Positions 46,347 to 58,293 of a DNA stretch of 64,000 bases are shown here, piece after piece. The DNA is from Hofstenia miamia. Taxonomy: Eukaryota; Xenacoelomorpha; Acoela; Hofsteniidae. Position numbers and translations under genes: made by a program. The stretch spans positions 762,986 to 826,985 of the forward strand of contig CABFPE010000192.1 in the NCBI GenBank assembly GCA_900660155.1, in the 5' to 3' direction. Below the pieces are notes generated by a model, which was given only the letters and a program-made list of their open reading frames with translations, was not told where the DNA came from and ran no database searches. The first letter of the stretch is position 1. Every line of letters begins with the position of its first letter.

Positions 46347-49300
46347 CTAAAGAGTTAGAGTTATTTTGTTACTTTTAAAATTGCAAATAGATATTAATAT
46401 AAATTTAATGTGTAGTATACATTGCATTTTTCAATTGCTGTCAACCAATATGGCGGTAAATAAATCATATTTAATCTTCATCACTGTAGGACAAAGTTGG
46501 TCATATTTCGGGCTCAGGCATTACTCTAGCAAAGTAGTCTTTGGTCGGGTTTGTCATAGGTGTACATGACTTAAACATTTTGTTATATCGTGTCTGGAAG
46601 ATAAATAAAAACAGGCTAAATTCAAGTGTGCATTGCATACTTTAAATTATCCCCTAGCTTTTTTTTGTTGCAAACTTGATGTAGTAATGAACTGCTTAAG
46701 TTATTGCAACACTTATATTTAATTCATTGTTAAAATTAATTGAGCTAATTAAATTAAATTCGAGTTAGACTTTCTCGAATAGTTTTACGGAAAGCTCATT
46801 TCTGGTGTTTTCCTGTTAAAATGGCAGATCTGGAAAGATTTTATTTCTGTGGCGACTTGTGATTACATATACCTACAATCCTTTCTATTACTTTGTTAAC
46901 TGATTTTCAAGCTAAAGTTTATACTGTTTAAACATATAGGGTCATTATGTGAAACACTGGCTAACTCATTATTATTAAGTATGTTGTGATGTCGTTTCTA
47001 AATTCCAATTGAGTGATTTAGTTAAATTGCGGTTAATTCCAATTGTTTACTCGATATTCTGTTACTCAATTAATACAGAACCAACCCTAACACTAATTAT
47101 AGCCATAAACCTAATGTTAACCCTAATGAATCCTTTAGAATAAGACAGTCTTTATAGGCTTGAGCCCTTTATCCAATCTATACAATTTGGCATTTATAGC
47201 CTTTGCTTTTTGTACGATCAAATCCCTCTTGTTAGGAATAGCACCGAATGCTTCTTCCACAATAATTCTTCAAAGACTCTCTATTTTGTTTAAACAATTT
47301 TTAGCCGGTAGATGGTGCTAGTTTTTGTGGAAAAAGAACTAATTCCGAAGCTGATGTATGTGGATTTCAAAGTTACAGGTGATGTAGAAATGTAATCTTA
47401 ACCCTGCATTGCTATAAAGTTTCCATTTCTTCTCTTATTGTGCTCATTGAGTTATATTTTGACATGCATGTAAAGAAGCTTAAATCGTATATGCTTAAGT
47501 AACTGAAGTTAGCAGCCCATATATAATGTATTTTCAAAGAATTCTTCTTCCCTGTTCGGTCAACCCTATTTTTTTATTAATTAATTTCTAGACATTACCT
47601 GGCGTTTGTTACTTTACGCAGTGTGGTGCTATAGTCTGTGATCTCATTGCAATATCATTTAATATGCAAATATCCAATGCGTTTGATGTCTTCATTTCCA
47701 TTTTGACTGACAGATTAAGTACAGGTTTTCCTTACAGTTCTGTTGCTATAATATGATTTTATCGAAATCAGTAAGTTGAGTTCACTATTTTATGACAATC
47801 TACTCTTGATGGAAATCTCACGATGCTAAGACATATTTTAATCTAGAATAATGCCTTTTTTAATAAATCAATTAAAATATTTTTGCACATATTTAATGAT
47901 AGCGCTGATATTCTTTCATGATAAAAGAGAATAATTTCCCCTTGAAATCTCAATACAATAAAATTAATTTTAACGGATAAATTTATATTAAAGGTGAAAT
48001 GTTTGCCACATAATTTCAAATTCAATTTTTAGGATGGATTAAGTCAAGGGCAGTGAATATCCAACAATACCATCTAAATGGGTGGAGCAAATGTCCATCT
48101 CCACTTTTCCTTCCATCCTTACCAAAATTCAAAACATTTTAAGAGGTCTGTTTAAATTGAAATTTATTTTCGTATTAGCTCATTTCAAAGGATACTAAAT
48201 CACTGATATATCATGCTTCGTTTGCATTAATTAGACTTCCGTAGTACCCCAAGGCACACTTGAGTCGTTTCAGCATATTAACAACACTTTTATAAGCCTG
48301 CATTCCTTTTATCAGTGGTGTGATCAAACTGATCTAAATCATAGATACAGAACGATCATTTGTTTCAAATTAAATTTTCATCTATATAATAACTGAACTT
48401 ACTCTCAGGTCTTACTTAATTAGGTCTTTAGAATGAGACCAATTTAATCAGACATTATATCTTATGCTATTAAATATGCTAATAGCCGTGCTGGCAGAAT
48501 ATCATTTGATAAAAACTTCTTTTGTACTAATGAATTTTATCTGAAAAAGCACAATGGAATATTTCACAAAAGGTGTTGGATGCAATTTTAAATTTTTGGA
48601 ATTCTTAATTAATATTTTTGTATTGGTCGACACATGAAATCCACATTGCTGAACGCATACATTTTTAAATATATAGTTTCTGGTTGATAATGTATTTACC
48701 ATTAAATACAGTCATACAACTGATAAGAACATGGTGAACAGCAAATTAAGTTTTCATCAATAAACTAGTTAATTTCTTTATTTATTACATGTAGATTCAT
48801 TAAATTGAAATTACTCTCCTCAGATTGCAAGACTATTTTTAAACAATTGAATGCTTTGTTGTCTTTTTCTACATTCTCTCCTTTGCGAATTGAAACTTCT
48901 TTTCTCGTGATAAGATTGTTAACTTACGACATGGACGACTATCGCGTACTTTATGCACAAACACTCTTGGTGGCATCTTTCACGATGTTGATGACTGCAC
49001 ATTGTGAATTGCATTTAAATGTTCATGTATACTATTCAATTACTTTTTGGCTGTAGATAGTTAAGGCGTGCATCATTTTCAATTGCATATGATATTATGA
49101 TAAACCAGAGTTGTACAGCGTTTTTTCTTACTTGACCCAGCTTTCAAATGGAATATTTCGTCACTGAGAATTCCCCAACTAAGATTTGAGGAAAGTAGGG
49201 TTCTGCTTTACTGTCAAATTTCATGGGAGCATAATTTCAGCACATTGTTGTGGCTCCATATATTAAAAATTTCAGGCTCGGCTCGGTCGTGGCCAACGAT

Positions 49301-51730
49301 TCTTGGAATATAGGTCCAGCCCAGGCCATGCCGATAAAGCAATTTTTGCATTTTATCATAGCTCAATTACCAAACAATTTATAAGTTTTGAACCCTCAAG
49401 TCATGAATTATTTTTAATTGCGTTATTATCTACATTTATAATTAAATTGCAATGGATACATACAATTGATGAATTATTTTCACAATATTGATCAGAGATG
49501 AACAGTATTAATTGAAATTAAGTGCAAATAATGTTTAATTTGTAACAAATTAATTATTATCTGCAATTAATTGCAATTTAGTCGACAGCAAAATACCACA
49601 GAATTTTCAGTACATTCCCTATGCTTATCAACCGAAAATAAATTTAACAGCTGTTGTCGCTGTCGTCTCAGAGTGGTTATCTGTAAGTTGTGGGTATCTG
49701 AGGTAGAAACGCTTGTTCATAAATCAAAAAATAAAATCTATTCTAGAGTGCGATCCACATTTGTCCTGGTGACCCAATTTAACTCGTTTTTTAAAATGTT
49801 GCTTTCACGGTTTTGCAAACAGCATGCTTACATATACATTATAGAGAGACAGCACATCACGCTCGTCTTCAGAGGCATTCTAGTGGTTCACATCATTATA
49901 TTCATTTTAAAGATAAAGTTCTAGTGTCTCGCATAATTTACGATATGAAATTTTAAGTTATAATAATTTTTTATTAAGCAAAAATTGTATGAAAATCCAA
50001 ATCCTAAATTAAACTTCAAGTTTCTTGTGATTTAAAATGTCAGTGTGTAAAAGATTCGACTACTTCCACAAATATATTGTATTAACTTCATTTCTTGCAA
50101 AAAAATTCGAATTAGGTTTAGAAAAGAATTTCAAAACTTAATTTTAACCAATGATAGAAATACATGAAAATCAATATAAAAAATTCTGAAATCATTAATG
50201 CTATTTAAAGCACGCGTTCATTTGCGTTATTCAATGGTTATAAAATAATTAAACTGCCTTTCTTAAGGTCAGCCCTTTCATGTAATTAGTTCTTGCGCGT
50301 ATTAAATGAATGTGGCCTGGTGATCCAGCTGCTCCGGAGGAAGCCTTAAAAGAAAAATTGAACCGTCAACAAATCCCCGACTTTGCTCTATTTCTAAGTT
50401 CAATGAATGGTTTTGAATTTATCAGTTAGTTTCTAAAAGGGAATATAGGGTTTCAAAATAGGTTTGTTGAAATTTACTATTCTATCTTATGTTGCAAACT
50501 CCTTACAATTAAATAGTTAGGATATAATAACATTTCTTAGTTTTTTTGCTGATCGAGGGGTGCAGGTTCCGATTAGTTCTCTAATACTTAATATTGTATT
50601 GCAAGGTTCTAGACCATGTTCATAGAAAACCTTATTATATAATATATATAATTTTCTTGTTTTTCTTGGAAAACTGAATGGATGTTTAAAATGACTAAAA
50701 TTAGAAGGATTATTAACTAATTCATTTAGTTCAACAATGGTTTTTCTTGATCTATTTTTTTAAGAAAAAATTTGATGTTCAAAGCTCTAATCGTTACGTT
50801 CTTACAGCATAAAGTAGTTTAGTGTCTTTTTAATTAATGGCTCTGTGAATTTAAAAGTATTCTAATTCGATTTGCGGTGTTCTTTTCATAGGTTGAACCG
50901 ACCAGTGAAAACCATTGACCCAATCTATCTGCACTATTTTTTTACCCGACCCAACCGCAGTTCGACCCGAACTGGTTCCACTTATGTGACAGCTGGCCGA
51001 GTAAACAAATAGAGAAGTTGCGCGAACCCAATTACTACAAGATCTCAAGAAATACTACTAAAATTTGCTGATAAATCATTGAAGGGTAGTTTTGCTGCGC
51101 GTATCTGGATTTTACAGTTTTTTGTATGGCAAAAAGTGTGCAATTGGAGAAATACTTTTTTAGAAATATTTTTTTTAAATTGCAGATTGACAAACCTTGT
51201 CCCTACCAATCTGCAGGTCGACCCGACCCGATTCCACTTATGGTTCATGGAGGTCTAGAAATTGTATTTGCCTTTTTCCTCAAGGATATGAATGAAAGTG
51301 ATGAGATGTCGTATTCAAAATCACTTAATACTATTTGTAGTGTCTAATTGTTGGATCTTTGAATTCTAATAGATTGCTTATATTTTCGTCTTAGATGGAT
51401 GCAAACTCTGTTTAGTATTCGGATCTTGCTTTATTTTGAAGAATATGAATTATTGTTACCTGTTGTGGAGGTGGTATTGATTTGGAAGTCACTCAAAGCA
51501 AATTCTAACATGGCAAATATTACAAAGAAGAACGAGACCCAGAGGTAGATGTCGATAGCCGTCATGTTGCTATTGACGTGTTTAGCATTTTGAGTTTGGC
51601 TTTGTGTGGACAACGTAAGCATAGTAAGAACTGTTGTCACCCCAAGACTAGCACGTGCGGGTGTTGCTCTCAGATTTATCCAAAATACTGTCCACGACAA
51701 GGCTACAATAAGGGCTGCCGGAATGTACAC
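45991..51730 (-). CDS. Partial Cys-loop ligand-gated anion channel gene
   Basis: Two exons on the minus strand, 51730-51460 and 46346-45991, join in phase 1 (donor CAACAG|GTAACA, acceptor CTCTTTAG|ATG). Together they encode transmembrane segments 1-4 of a pentameric ligand-gated channel of the GABA-A/glycine/GluCl family, an integral membrane receptor that passes chloride when transmitter binds. The PAR motif before TM2 and the ARASLGVTTVLTM pore helix indicate anion selectivity. The extracellular ligand-binding domain must lie in exons at coordinates above 51730; I searched for its Cys-loop and did not find it. The ligand cannot be deduced from this part. The 5.1-kb intron contains no recognised gene. 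Confidence 0.85.
46347..51459. other. 5.1-kb intron of the channel gene
   Basis: AT-rich. ORFs at 48805-49056, 49571-49924 and others lack family features. CGACCCGA-type words near 50955 and 51221, with TTCCACTTATG after each, form a diverged ~45-bp direct repeat, perhaps a worn element. AACCCTAA words at about 47087-47127 are too few to be a telomere array. Confidence 0.5.
51460..51730 (-). CDS. Exon: TM1-TM3 of the anion channel
   Basis: Acceptor ACTGTTTAG|GTGTAC at 51730; donor CAACAG|GTAACA at 51460; 271 bp, phase 0 in and phase 1 out. TM1 is VYIPAALIVALSWTVFWINL, the linker RATPAR, TM2 ARASLGVTTVLTMLTLSTQS with the conserved 9' Leu, and TM3 AIDIYLWVSFFFVIFAMLEF. An exon boundary just before (Q)VYIP is common in this family. 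TM2-TM3 linker residues (QTQNAKHVNSNM) are unlike common vertebrate subunits. Confidence 0.92.
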
Positions 51731-52508
51731 CTAAACAGTATCCATTATGTGCTGAACATTTCGCAATTTATGAAATTAAGGAAAATAACTTATATTATTA
51801 AGCACCCTAAGTTGAAAGCTACAATGAATGCCTGCAAATTATAATGAGTTGCCAATATTCAAAATTTTTTTCATACCTGCCTGTAATTACTAGTTATTTT
51901 TTGTAACTTTCATCAAAATTTTGCTTTATATGTTGATCTACAACAATTTTGCTCTTTGCCACAGTGTATTGCTAAAATACACTGTAGGCCAAACAAGCAC
52001 ATTAGATAAGGAATAAATGCACTCTGCTTGCGCATATGTTTATTTATGGATGCCATATTTTACAGATTTCGCATAATGTAAGCCGCGTTTAAGTAATGTG
52101 TGAGTTATATTTAAAGTTAGATGTCTCTATTTTTTTACTTTTATTTGAAGAGTCTGGTGTCGATTTGTTGGTCGTGAGCTTAAAACTGTTTTTTTATATT
52201 TATGCCCCCCCACGCTTTTGATGCTAGTGTAGTTTCAATTTGAACACATTCTTAAAGACATCAAAGTTGAGTTTAATTTGATAATCTAACGTGAATTCAT
52301 ATCTATATTCTACTGAAAATGATTAATACGTTCTAAATTTTTGCCATACTTAACGAACGTTATCATTTCAAGCAACAATTTATTGAAAAACTCATCCAAA
52401 TTATGCATTTATTTCCAATTATAATTTTTTAAGCAGTTATGTTTTTAATAACAAAGAAATTCACATTATTTCAAATATAAATCCCTTCTACTTTATTTTA
52501 AACGTGAT
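51731..52508. other. Upstream intron of the channel gene; nothing recognised
   Basis: No exon for the ligand-binding domain was found. AT-rich. Confidence 0.45.
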
Positions 52509-52525
52509 ATATATATATATATATT

Positions 52526-52557
<32 letters not shown>

Positions 52558-52618
52558 NNNNNNNNNNNNNNNNNNNNNNNNNNNNNNNNNNNNNNNNNNN
52601 NNNNNNNNNNNNNNNNNN

Positions 52619-52650
<32 letters not shown>
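52509..52650. repeat. (TA)n microsatellite with an assembly gap
   Basis: Long TA tracts on both sides of 61 Ns (52558-52618). The same word TATTAGATA occurs on each side, so the two flanks may overlap. Confidence 0.9.
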
Positions 52651-52653
<3 letters not shown>

Positions 52654-54559
52654 TACTGCTTGTGTATATTTTTGATATCATTTTGATCTTACATTTTTCT
52701 TAATAAATTTGAATCGTATTGAATGTGGCATTTATTTCATAAACTTTACCACCCCTATTTATTCGATACTTCATTTACCAATGGAATGATATTTAAAAGA
52801 ATGCACTAATTTAGCCTGTGATTTGGAAATCATTGGCATTTCTACCAGAAAAATTTGTTTTATAGCGCTTACATTAATGAAATTTTATTTCTTGACCGAA
52901 TAATGTAAACTCACTCAAGTAGACAGCAATGTATATATTTTCCAATGACGTACTTGCGTCATTCGCAAAATTGCCTTCGGATATTTGAAGCTCTTGCCTG
53001 CCTCAGATGTGTTTAACATTTGGTGTTCAATTCTATACATTTATTGTTTAATATATTTATCTATATAATTAATCTGGACACAGCAGAAACTAGTTCTTTG
53101 TTATTAGGAACTCGTCAAATAATACGAAATTGACTCTTTATTATTATCATTATTTTGTGTTCAATGCGAAGCTGCATTTTTTGAAGTTAACTTGTACAAA
53201 AAATTGAAGTCAGTTTCTACATAAGAAAATATTTTCCCCACTTGTTTATTTTAGATATTGTATTAACTAGCAAAGAGAATAATGTATGCAAAATTGTTTT
53301 ATCAATGCTGGATTTAAAAAAATATAATTATCAAAATTGTACACATGCATAAATTCCTTTTACAGAACTATTAACAATTTGCTTGTTTTTAAATATGAGT
53401 GTCTTTGATTCAGATTTTGACCAAAAATTTTTTGTGCTGTGCTAATCCATCTAGAGAGAATATAGTGACTGAAAATTTTGCTTTTTTAGATTGTTTTTTT
53501 GGTTTTAATTAGCACTTAAGATTTGATAAAAATACAATGAATATACCTGTTCTACAAGAAATTTCTGTATTTGTTTAGGTAAAAAACATTTAAGTTTATA
53601 TTAAACAAGCTATCTTAAAAACCATGTAAAATTTTGCTAAGTAAAATAATTTTTCCATATATAAAAAGCGAGCATGGAGGATAGTAAATTGATATACAGT
53701 ATGTGACAGATAGTTTACAAAGAACTGACATATAGAGAAACGTTTATACAAAGAGCTGATAAAGCTACATAAATAATTGTAAAAAATTATTGATATAATT
53801 AATATAAAGTTCATCATGTCTTTTGTACAATGCTGAGTTGATCCAAATGTCATTAAATATTATTTAAGGTTGATGTAAGAATACCTTTTTAGCTAAAACT
53901 TTTTTTTTGAATTCTTTGTTTTTAACCCTAAGTACCCCTTATATCTTTAAAAATATAAAGCGAAATGCCGCCATTATCCCTCAACTAAAAGTCAAATGTT
54001 AATTAATGGTATGTCTTGTGGTGGCAGAGCACATGTTTCAATAGCTTGCAATTGGCCAGACCTACTGCATTCACAGAATGATAATTAGAGGACGTTGTTT
54101 TTCCTATGATAAAGCTCATTCAAATAAATTAACAATTCATTGATGATACAAGTTGAATTTTCTATCTCAAATACTTTAATAATTTTTGGGCTTGTAATGA
54201 TCAACGCCTAACTATTCTTGATTTAATTAACACAAATATCTTATAACGCATTTCATTTAATGTTAATATATAAAAAAGCATCATCAAAGATGAATACATA
54301 ATAAAAGAATGGCGTTGGGAATATTCTTTACATAAAAATAAACACTAAAACGAATATAGCTGATCTCTGTGAGGCTTTGGTATTTCTATCATAAAAATAC
54401 ATATCTGTGCTACATTATTCACTAGCTTTTGCCTGTCCTGGAGAACAAATATGATCAGTGACTAGGAGTTATTTGGCCAGGGTCAAAACCGTAGTTAGAC
54501 ACTGATCGACTATGACCAGCTCCAACCTCTGAAAAAAGTAATTTACAAGAGGATTTATA
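52651..54559. other. AT-rich stretch; nothing recognised
   Basis: The minus-strand ORF 53596-53853 is hydrophobic but AT-driven, with no family features. CCTACTGCATTCAC at 54060 also occurs in the duplicated block at 11934 and 13321, possibly a shared element fragment. Confidence 0.45.
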
Positions 54560-54567
54560 CTTCCATG

Positions 54568-55529
54568 CGGGGACGGATCTAGGAATTTTCAAACGGGCTA
54601 TCCTTTTGATATAAATTTAAGTTTAAAGTAGATTAATTGGACCCCCATCCTCCCCCTCCTTCGCGCTAACATTATTTTCATAGAACATGGAATGTTTGCA
54701 TTGGAAACAGGAAACAGGATTGGATACTTTGGTTCAAGGTTTAGGTTTATGAAATAATCAAAATTTAGGTTTTACATTTAAGGGACATGGATTTGCGACT
54801 TTGAGTTAGGTCTATAAAAAATAGTAATTTAGGTTTTTAGGTTTAGGAAACGAGGATTTCTGCGTTTGGTTAGGGCTTTGGGCTATAAGAAAGGTCTTAG
54901 ATAAGAAATTTAGGTTTTAGTTTAGGAAACATGAATTTGTGTTTAGGTCTATAAAAAATAAGAATTTAGATTTAGGTTAGGAATTTCGGTCTTAGTTTTA
55001 GGTAACATAGATTTCAGACTTTGGTTTTGAGCTTAGGTCTATATAAAATAGGAATATAGGTTTTTGTGACTTTAGTTTATGGTCTTGATCTATTAAAAAA
55101 TAAGAAATTGGGTTAGGGTTATGGTTAAAATTAGGTGAAGAGTAGATCCTGAAAAGTGAATAATAATCTGGTGGAATCAAGATCTATCCGGTGAATCCGG
55201 AAAAATGAAGAATTGACCGGGATTAGGGTTAGGTTTATGCCTAAATATATGTTTTCAATGCAAACATTCCATGTCCTATGAAAACAATGTTAGTGCAGGG
55301 GGGGGGAGCAAAAAAGATCCGATTACTTAAATAATAATAGAGTACTGAATTATAAGATGAGTTGATTAGCAGCACTATTTAAAATTCATGAGCCACCTTT
55401 TAATTTTTATAGTGGATATAACACTGGCAATGAAAGTATAAGCCAATAATTTTAAAATTATAACTTGCGCATCCCTTTATCGCCAAGGGGGCAGACGAAA
55501 GCCCGCCCAACCCTGTAAATCCGTCCCTG
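54568..55529. mobile_element. hAT-type MITE with TTAGG-rich internal minisatellite
   Basis: The left end CGGGGACGGATCTAGG and right end (reverse complement) CAGGGACGGATTTACAGG are hAT-like, and CTTCCATG flanks both sides exactly (54560-54567, 55530-55537), a perfect 8-bp target-site duplication. Inside the ends, a second inverted pair (ACATTATTTTCATAGAACAT and its partner at 55255-55294) gives long subterminal inverted repeats. The core, about 54730-55140, is a degenerate tandem array of roughly five ~80-bp units with TTAGGTTTAGGAAACATGGA and TTAGGTCTATAAAAAATA. No transposase. Confidence 0.82.
54730..55140 (+). repeat. Degenerate minisatellite, TTAGG(T/G)-rich
   Basis: Units alternate a TTTAGGTTTAGGAAAC-ATG-GATTTGCGACTTTG half with a TTAGGTCTATAAAAAATA half. 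They differ by many substitutions and small indels. The array lies wholly inside the hAT element, so it arose in, or was captured by, the element. Confidence 0.75.
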
Positions 55530-55537
55530 CTTCCATG

Positions 55538-58069
55538 AATTGTCAAAAATACTGCCTTTAGCTTTAATTATAGTCTAATTATTTTCAGATCCCTATTGCT
55601 ATAATTACATCACATATTACAATATGTAAATGCAGTTTACTATGTCTTTGATAACAATCATACACCAGGTATTCTATATTCATTGTACTAGTTCTTCATT
55701 ATCACTATTAGTGAAAATATTCAACCACAATTTACTAATATTATTAATATGTTGTGTCGCAACTGCAACGTGGGCCATTCGTTAAGCCTTTAATTTTCAA
55801 ATCATAATAAATTCGGTTAATTTCACTTTTATATCAAATGTCAGCAAGTTAGATGAAGTTGTTGCGGATTGTGGGAAAGCTCATTGCATTCCGCTATTTC
55901 GTAGTACTAAGAATAGCGGCTTGATTATGATTTTTTTTATCAAGTTCTATTTCTGAAAGAATTTATTTAAAAATACAGTAACAGAATGATGTGCTATATA
56001 TTATAGAAATAGGTCAAGAGTGGTCATGCTATTTCAAAAATCAATTGGAAACAATTGATTACTTTTAAAACTTTTAAGTAAACTTATTATGTTTTAAAAT
56101 GACAATAATTAATTTATTTACTTGTATTTCATTTGAAATGCAACTATATGAATTTTGTAGACAATCAAAATATGAGTTGGTTTATTTCCTTGTTTACGTA
56201 TATATGTGTTCAAGATTATTCAAATTTGTTTTTTCCAGAAAATGACGTTTTTTATGGACATTTTAAAAGACCTCTCCTCTGCATAAAATGATGATGTTCT
56301 GAAATCTATTTTACAATTGTGGTTTATCATTTTTGGAGTAATTTAGATACATTTGTTATCGATGTGGTGAATTTGCGTTGTAAATAATTTGCTAGGCACT
56401 GTTTCGATGTAAAATTGAATTTGTTTATCTAAAATAAATGTATGTGTAAGCTCTCTTTGTGTACAAGTTTTTATTGAATTGCAAACGATATTAGCAAAAT
56501 TCATGGTCATTGAAAGTCCATTGACAGTTTCGAAAGTGATTAATTCGTGAAATTGGCAAATTCGTTTAGTTGTAAACTTGACATTGAAGGATTCTCAACG
56601 GGGACAATGGAATAATAGCGGAGTTCATAATATTTGTCTTTGAATTGTGTGTTCAATTTAAGCGCTTTATAAATTAGCGCTGCCTGTTTGCTTTATGATG
56701 AGCTTTGTCTTTATGATTTTATAATTCAATACTACATTTTTACGATTAATGTAAATTTCCTCCGCAAAATGTTTTTTTTCTCGTTTTAAGCACCTGCTTG
56801 AATTCTGCACGAATTATTTTTAACTCCTTCCCAATGTGTCATCAAGGCATTACAAACTAAACGTTGCCTTTATACGCAGTAGTAAATCTTCCATTTATGT
56901 CAATCTCTCTGACTGTAAGACATGCATACTTAGGGTTTTAGTGAAAATACTCTCCTCTTTCCGACTGTTGTAGCCAAGTTATAGAAAACTAACCTAGCTT
57001 TTATATTTCTATTACTCATGATTTGCTGTTATTTTATCGACTGAATTATATACCATTTTCACAGCTGTTTGGGTGGATAATCAGAAGTTAATGGGCTCAG
57101 TCCCATGTGATCCATTAGATTTTCTCCATGCCCGTCACATTACTAATACCATTAATTATTTTGGGGCCATTGTCCCATGTGGTCTCACGATAAAATCCCT
57201 ATTAGTTACACTATTTAAATCAAATTATCTTAATATCAAACAAGCCGTCTAGATTATTGAGATTTTTATGGATAAAGTCCCAAGTTCCAATCTAATAGGA
57301 CAGGCGCCAGTAAATCCCATGGGACTAAGCATTTCTGCAGAATCCTATTTTATAGCAGTGCAGAATTATTTCAAATAAATGTAGTTAAAATAGTTAAACA
57401 TTTATGTACATGCGGAGGATGCATTTGTTGCACAGGTGTGTTAAAAATTTACATAGTTTAAAGAAAACAACAATGAGCTTGTTTTGAACTAAGCTTATGG
57501 TACAATTATTGCTACACTAAAATGAGGCATAATGCTTTTAAAGGGCTGTCTGGTTTTTGAATTATATCGTTACATACGTTAGGTATTTTTAGGTTTTAGT
57601 AATTTAAAGAAGCCTTTCCATTGCCGTAAATTATAGATTTATGATTGTTGTATTTATACACAGCATGCATGCACGGTGTATATTTACAGAGAAAAATTAT
57701 TTTTTGAAATTCGAATGTACACTATGTGCGAGTATACGTACATATGTGAAGAGCAATTACGAAATTCAAACGCTTTAAACATGTATAATGAAAGTCAATG
57801 ACGATGTCTATCTTTTAAATTGTAGAATTTGCCTTTTAAGAAATCCTTGCTCACCCATACCTACATATTCTTATTCTTATCAATTGCTATTTGTAAGCCT
57901 GATTTGTTATTTTGTGACAGTTTTGTGCAATGAAAATACTAATTAAATCAATTTGAAATCAATTTTTTACGGAATGTTCAAGTAGAAAGTTGTAGCTTTT
58001 AAATTGTTTAATGTTTAGACTAAAGTTTACACATAAGTGTTTATTAATTTCCTAGCTACACATACACAT
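55538..58069. other. AT-rich stretch; no gene recognised
   Basis: A hairpin CCGCTATT...AATAGCGG lies at 55890-55918. Around 57088-57338 the word TCCCATG(T/G) occurs three times, with an imperfect inverted pair (GGCTCAGTCCCATG and CATGGGACTAAGC), possibly a small worn element. No exon is supported. Confidence 0.4.
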
Positions 58070-58073
58070 TTAA

Positions 58074-58289
58074 TACTAGAACAACGATTACTCATTGAGA
58101 ATAAATTTCCGTCTGATGTTTCAAATGCGAAAATTATGGACTAGAAACAAATTTTCTATAAATAACAAATTCAATGAGATTATCAACATAAATGGAAGTA
58201 TATGCACCTTATAGTGTTTTTGCTGAATGAATAATGAACCAAACAGAAATGCTTATGTGTTATTTTAACATATTGTCGCGTTTCTAGTG
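58074..58289. mobile_element. 216-bp piggyBac-type MITE
   Basis: TTAA lies on both sides (58070-58073, 58290-58293). The left end is TACTAGAACAACG and the right end (reverse complement) is CACTAGAAACGCG, matching piggyBac termini, which always insert at TTAA. It has no coding capacity. Its right end is nearly identical to that at 39462-39474. Confidence 0.6.
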
Positions 58290-58293
58290 TTAA

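Noticed and set aside
47087-47130. AACCCTAA words suggesting a telomere array
   Set aside because: Only two exact words with variable spacing; not an array.
50940-51250. Two CGACCCGA...TTCCACTTATG segments as a transposon
   Set aside because: The repeat is direct and diverged, and no inverted ends or duplication were found.
54730-55140. CRISPR-like or true telomeric array
   Set aside because: Units are degenerate, contiguous without spacers and enclosed by hAT ends; a minisatellite inside a transposon explains it.
57088-57340. Inverted TCCCATG-containing repeats
   Set aside because: Imperfect, short arms, with no target-site duplication; not enough to define an element.
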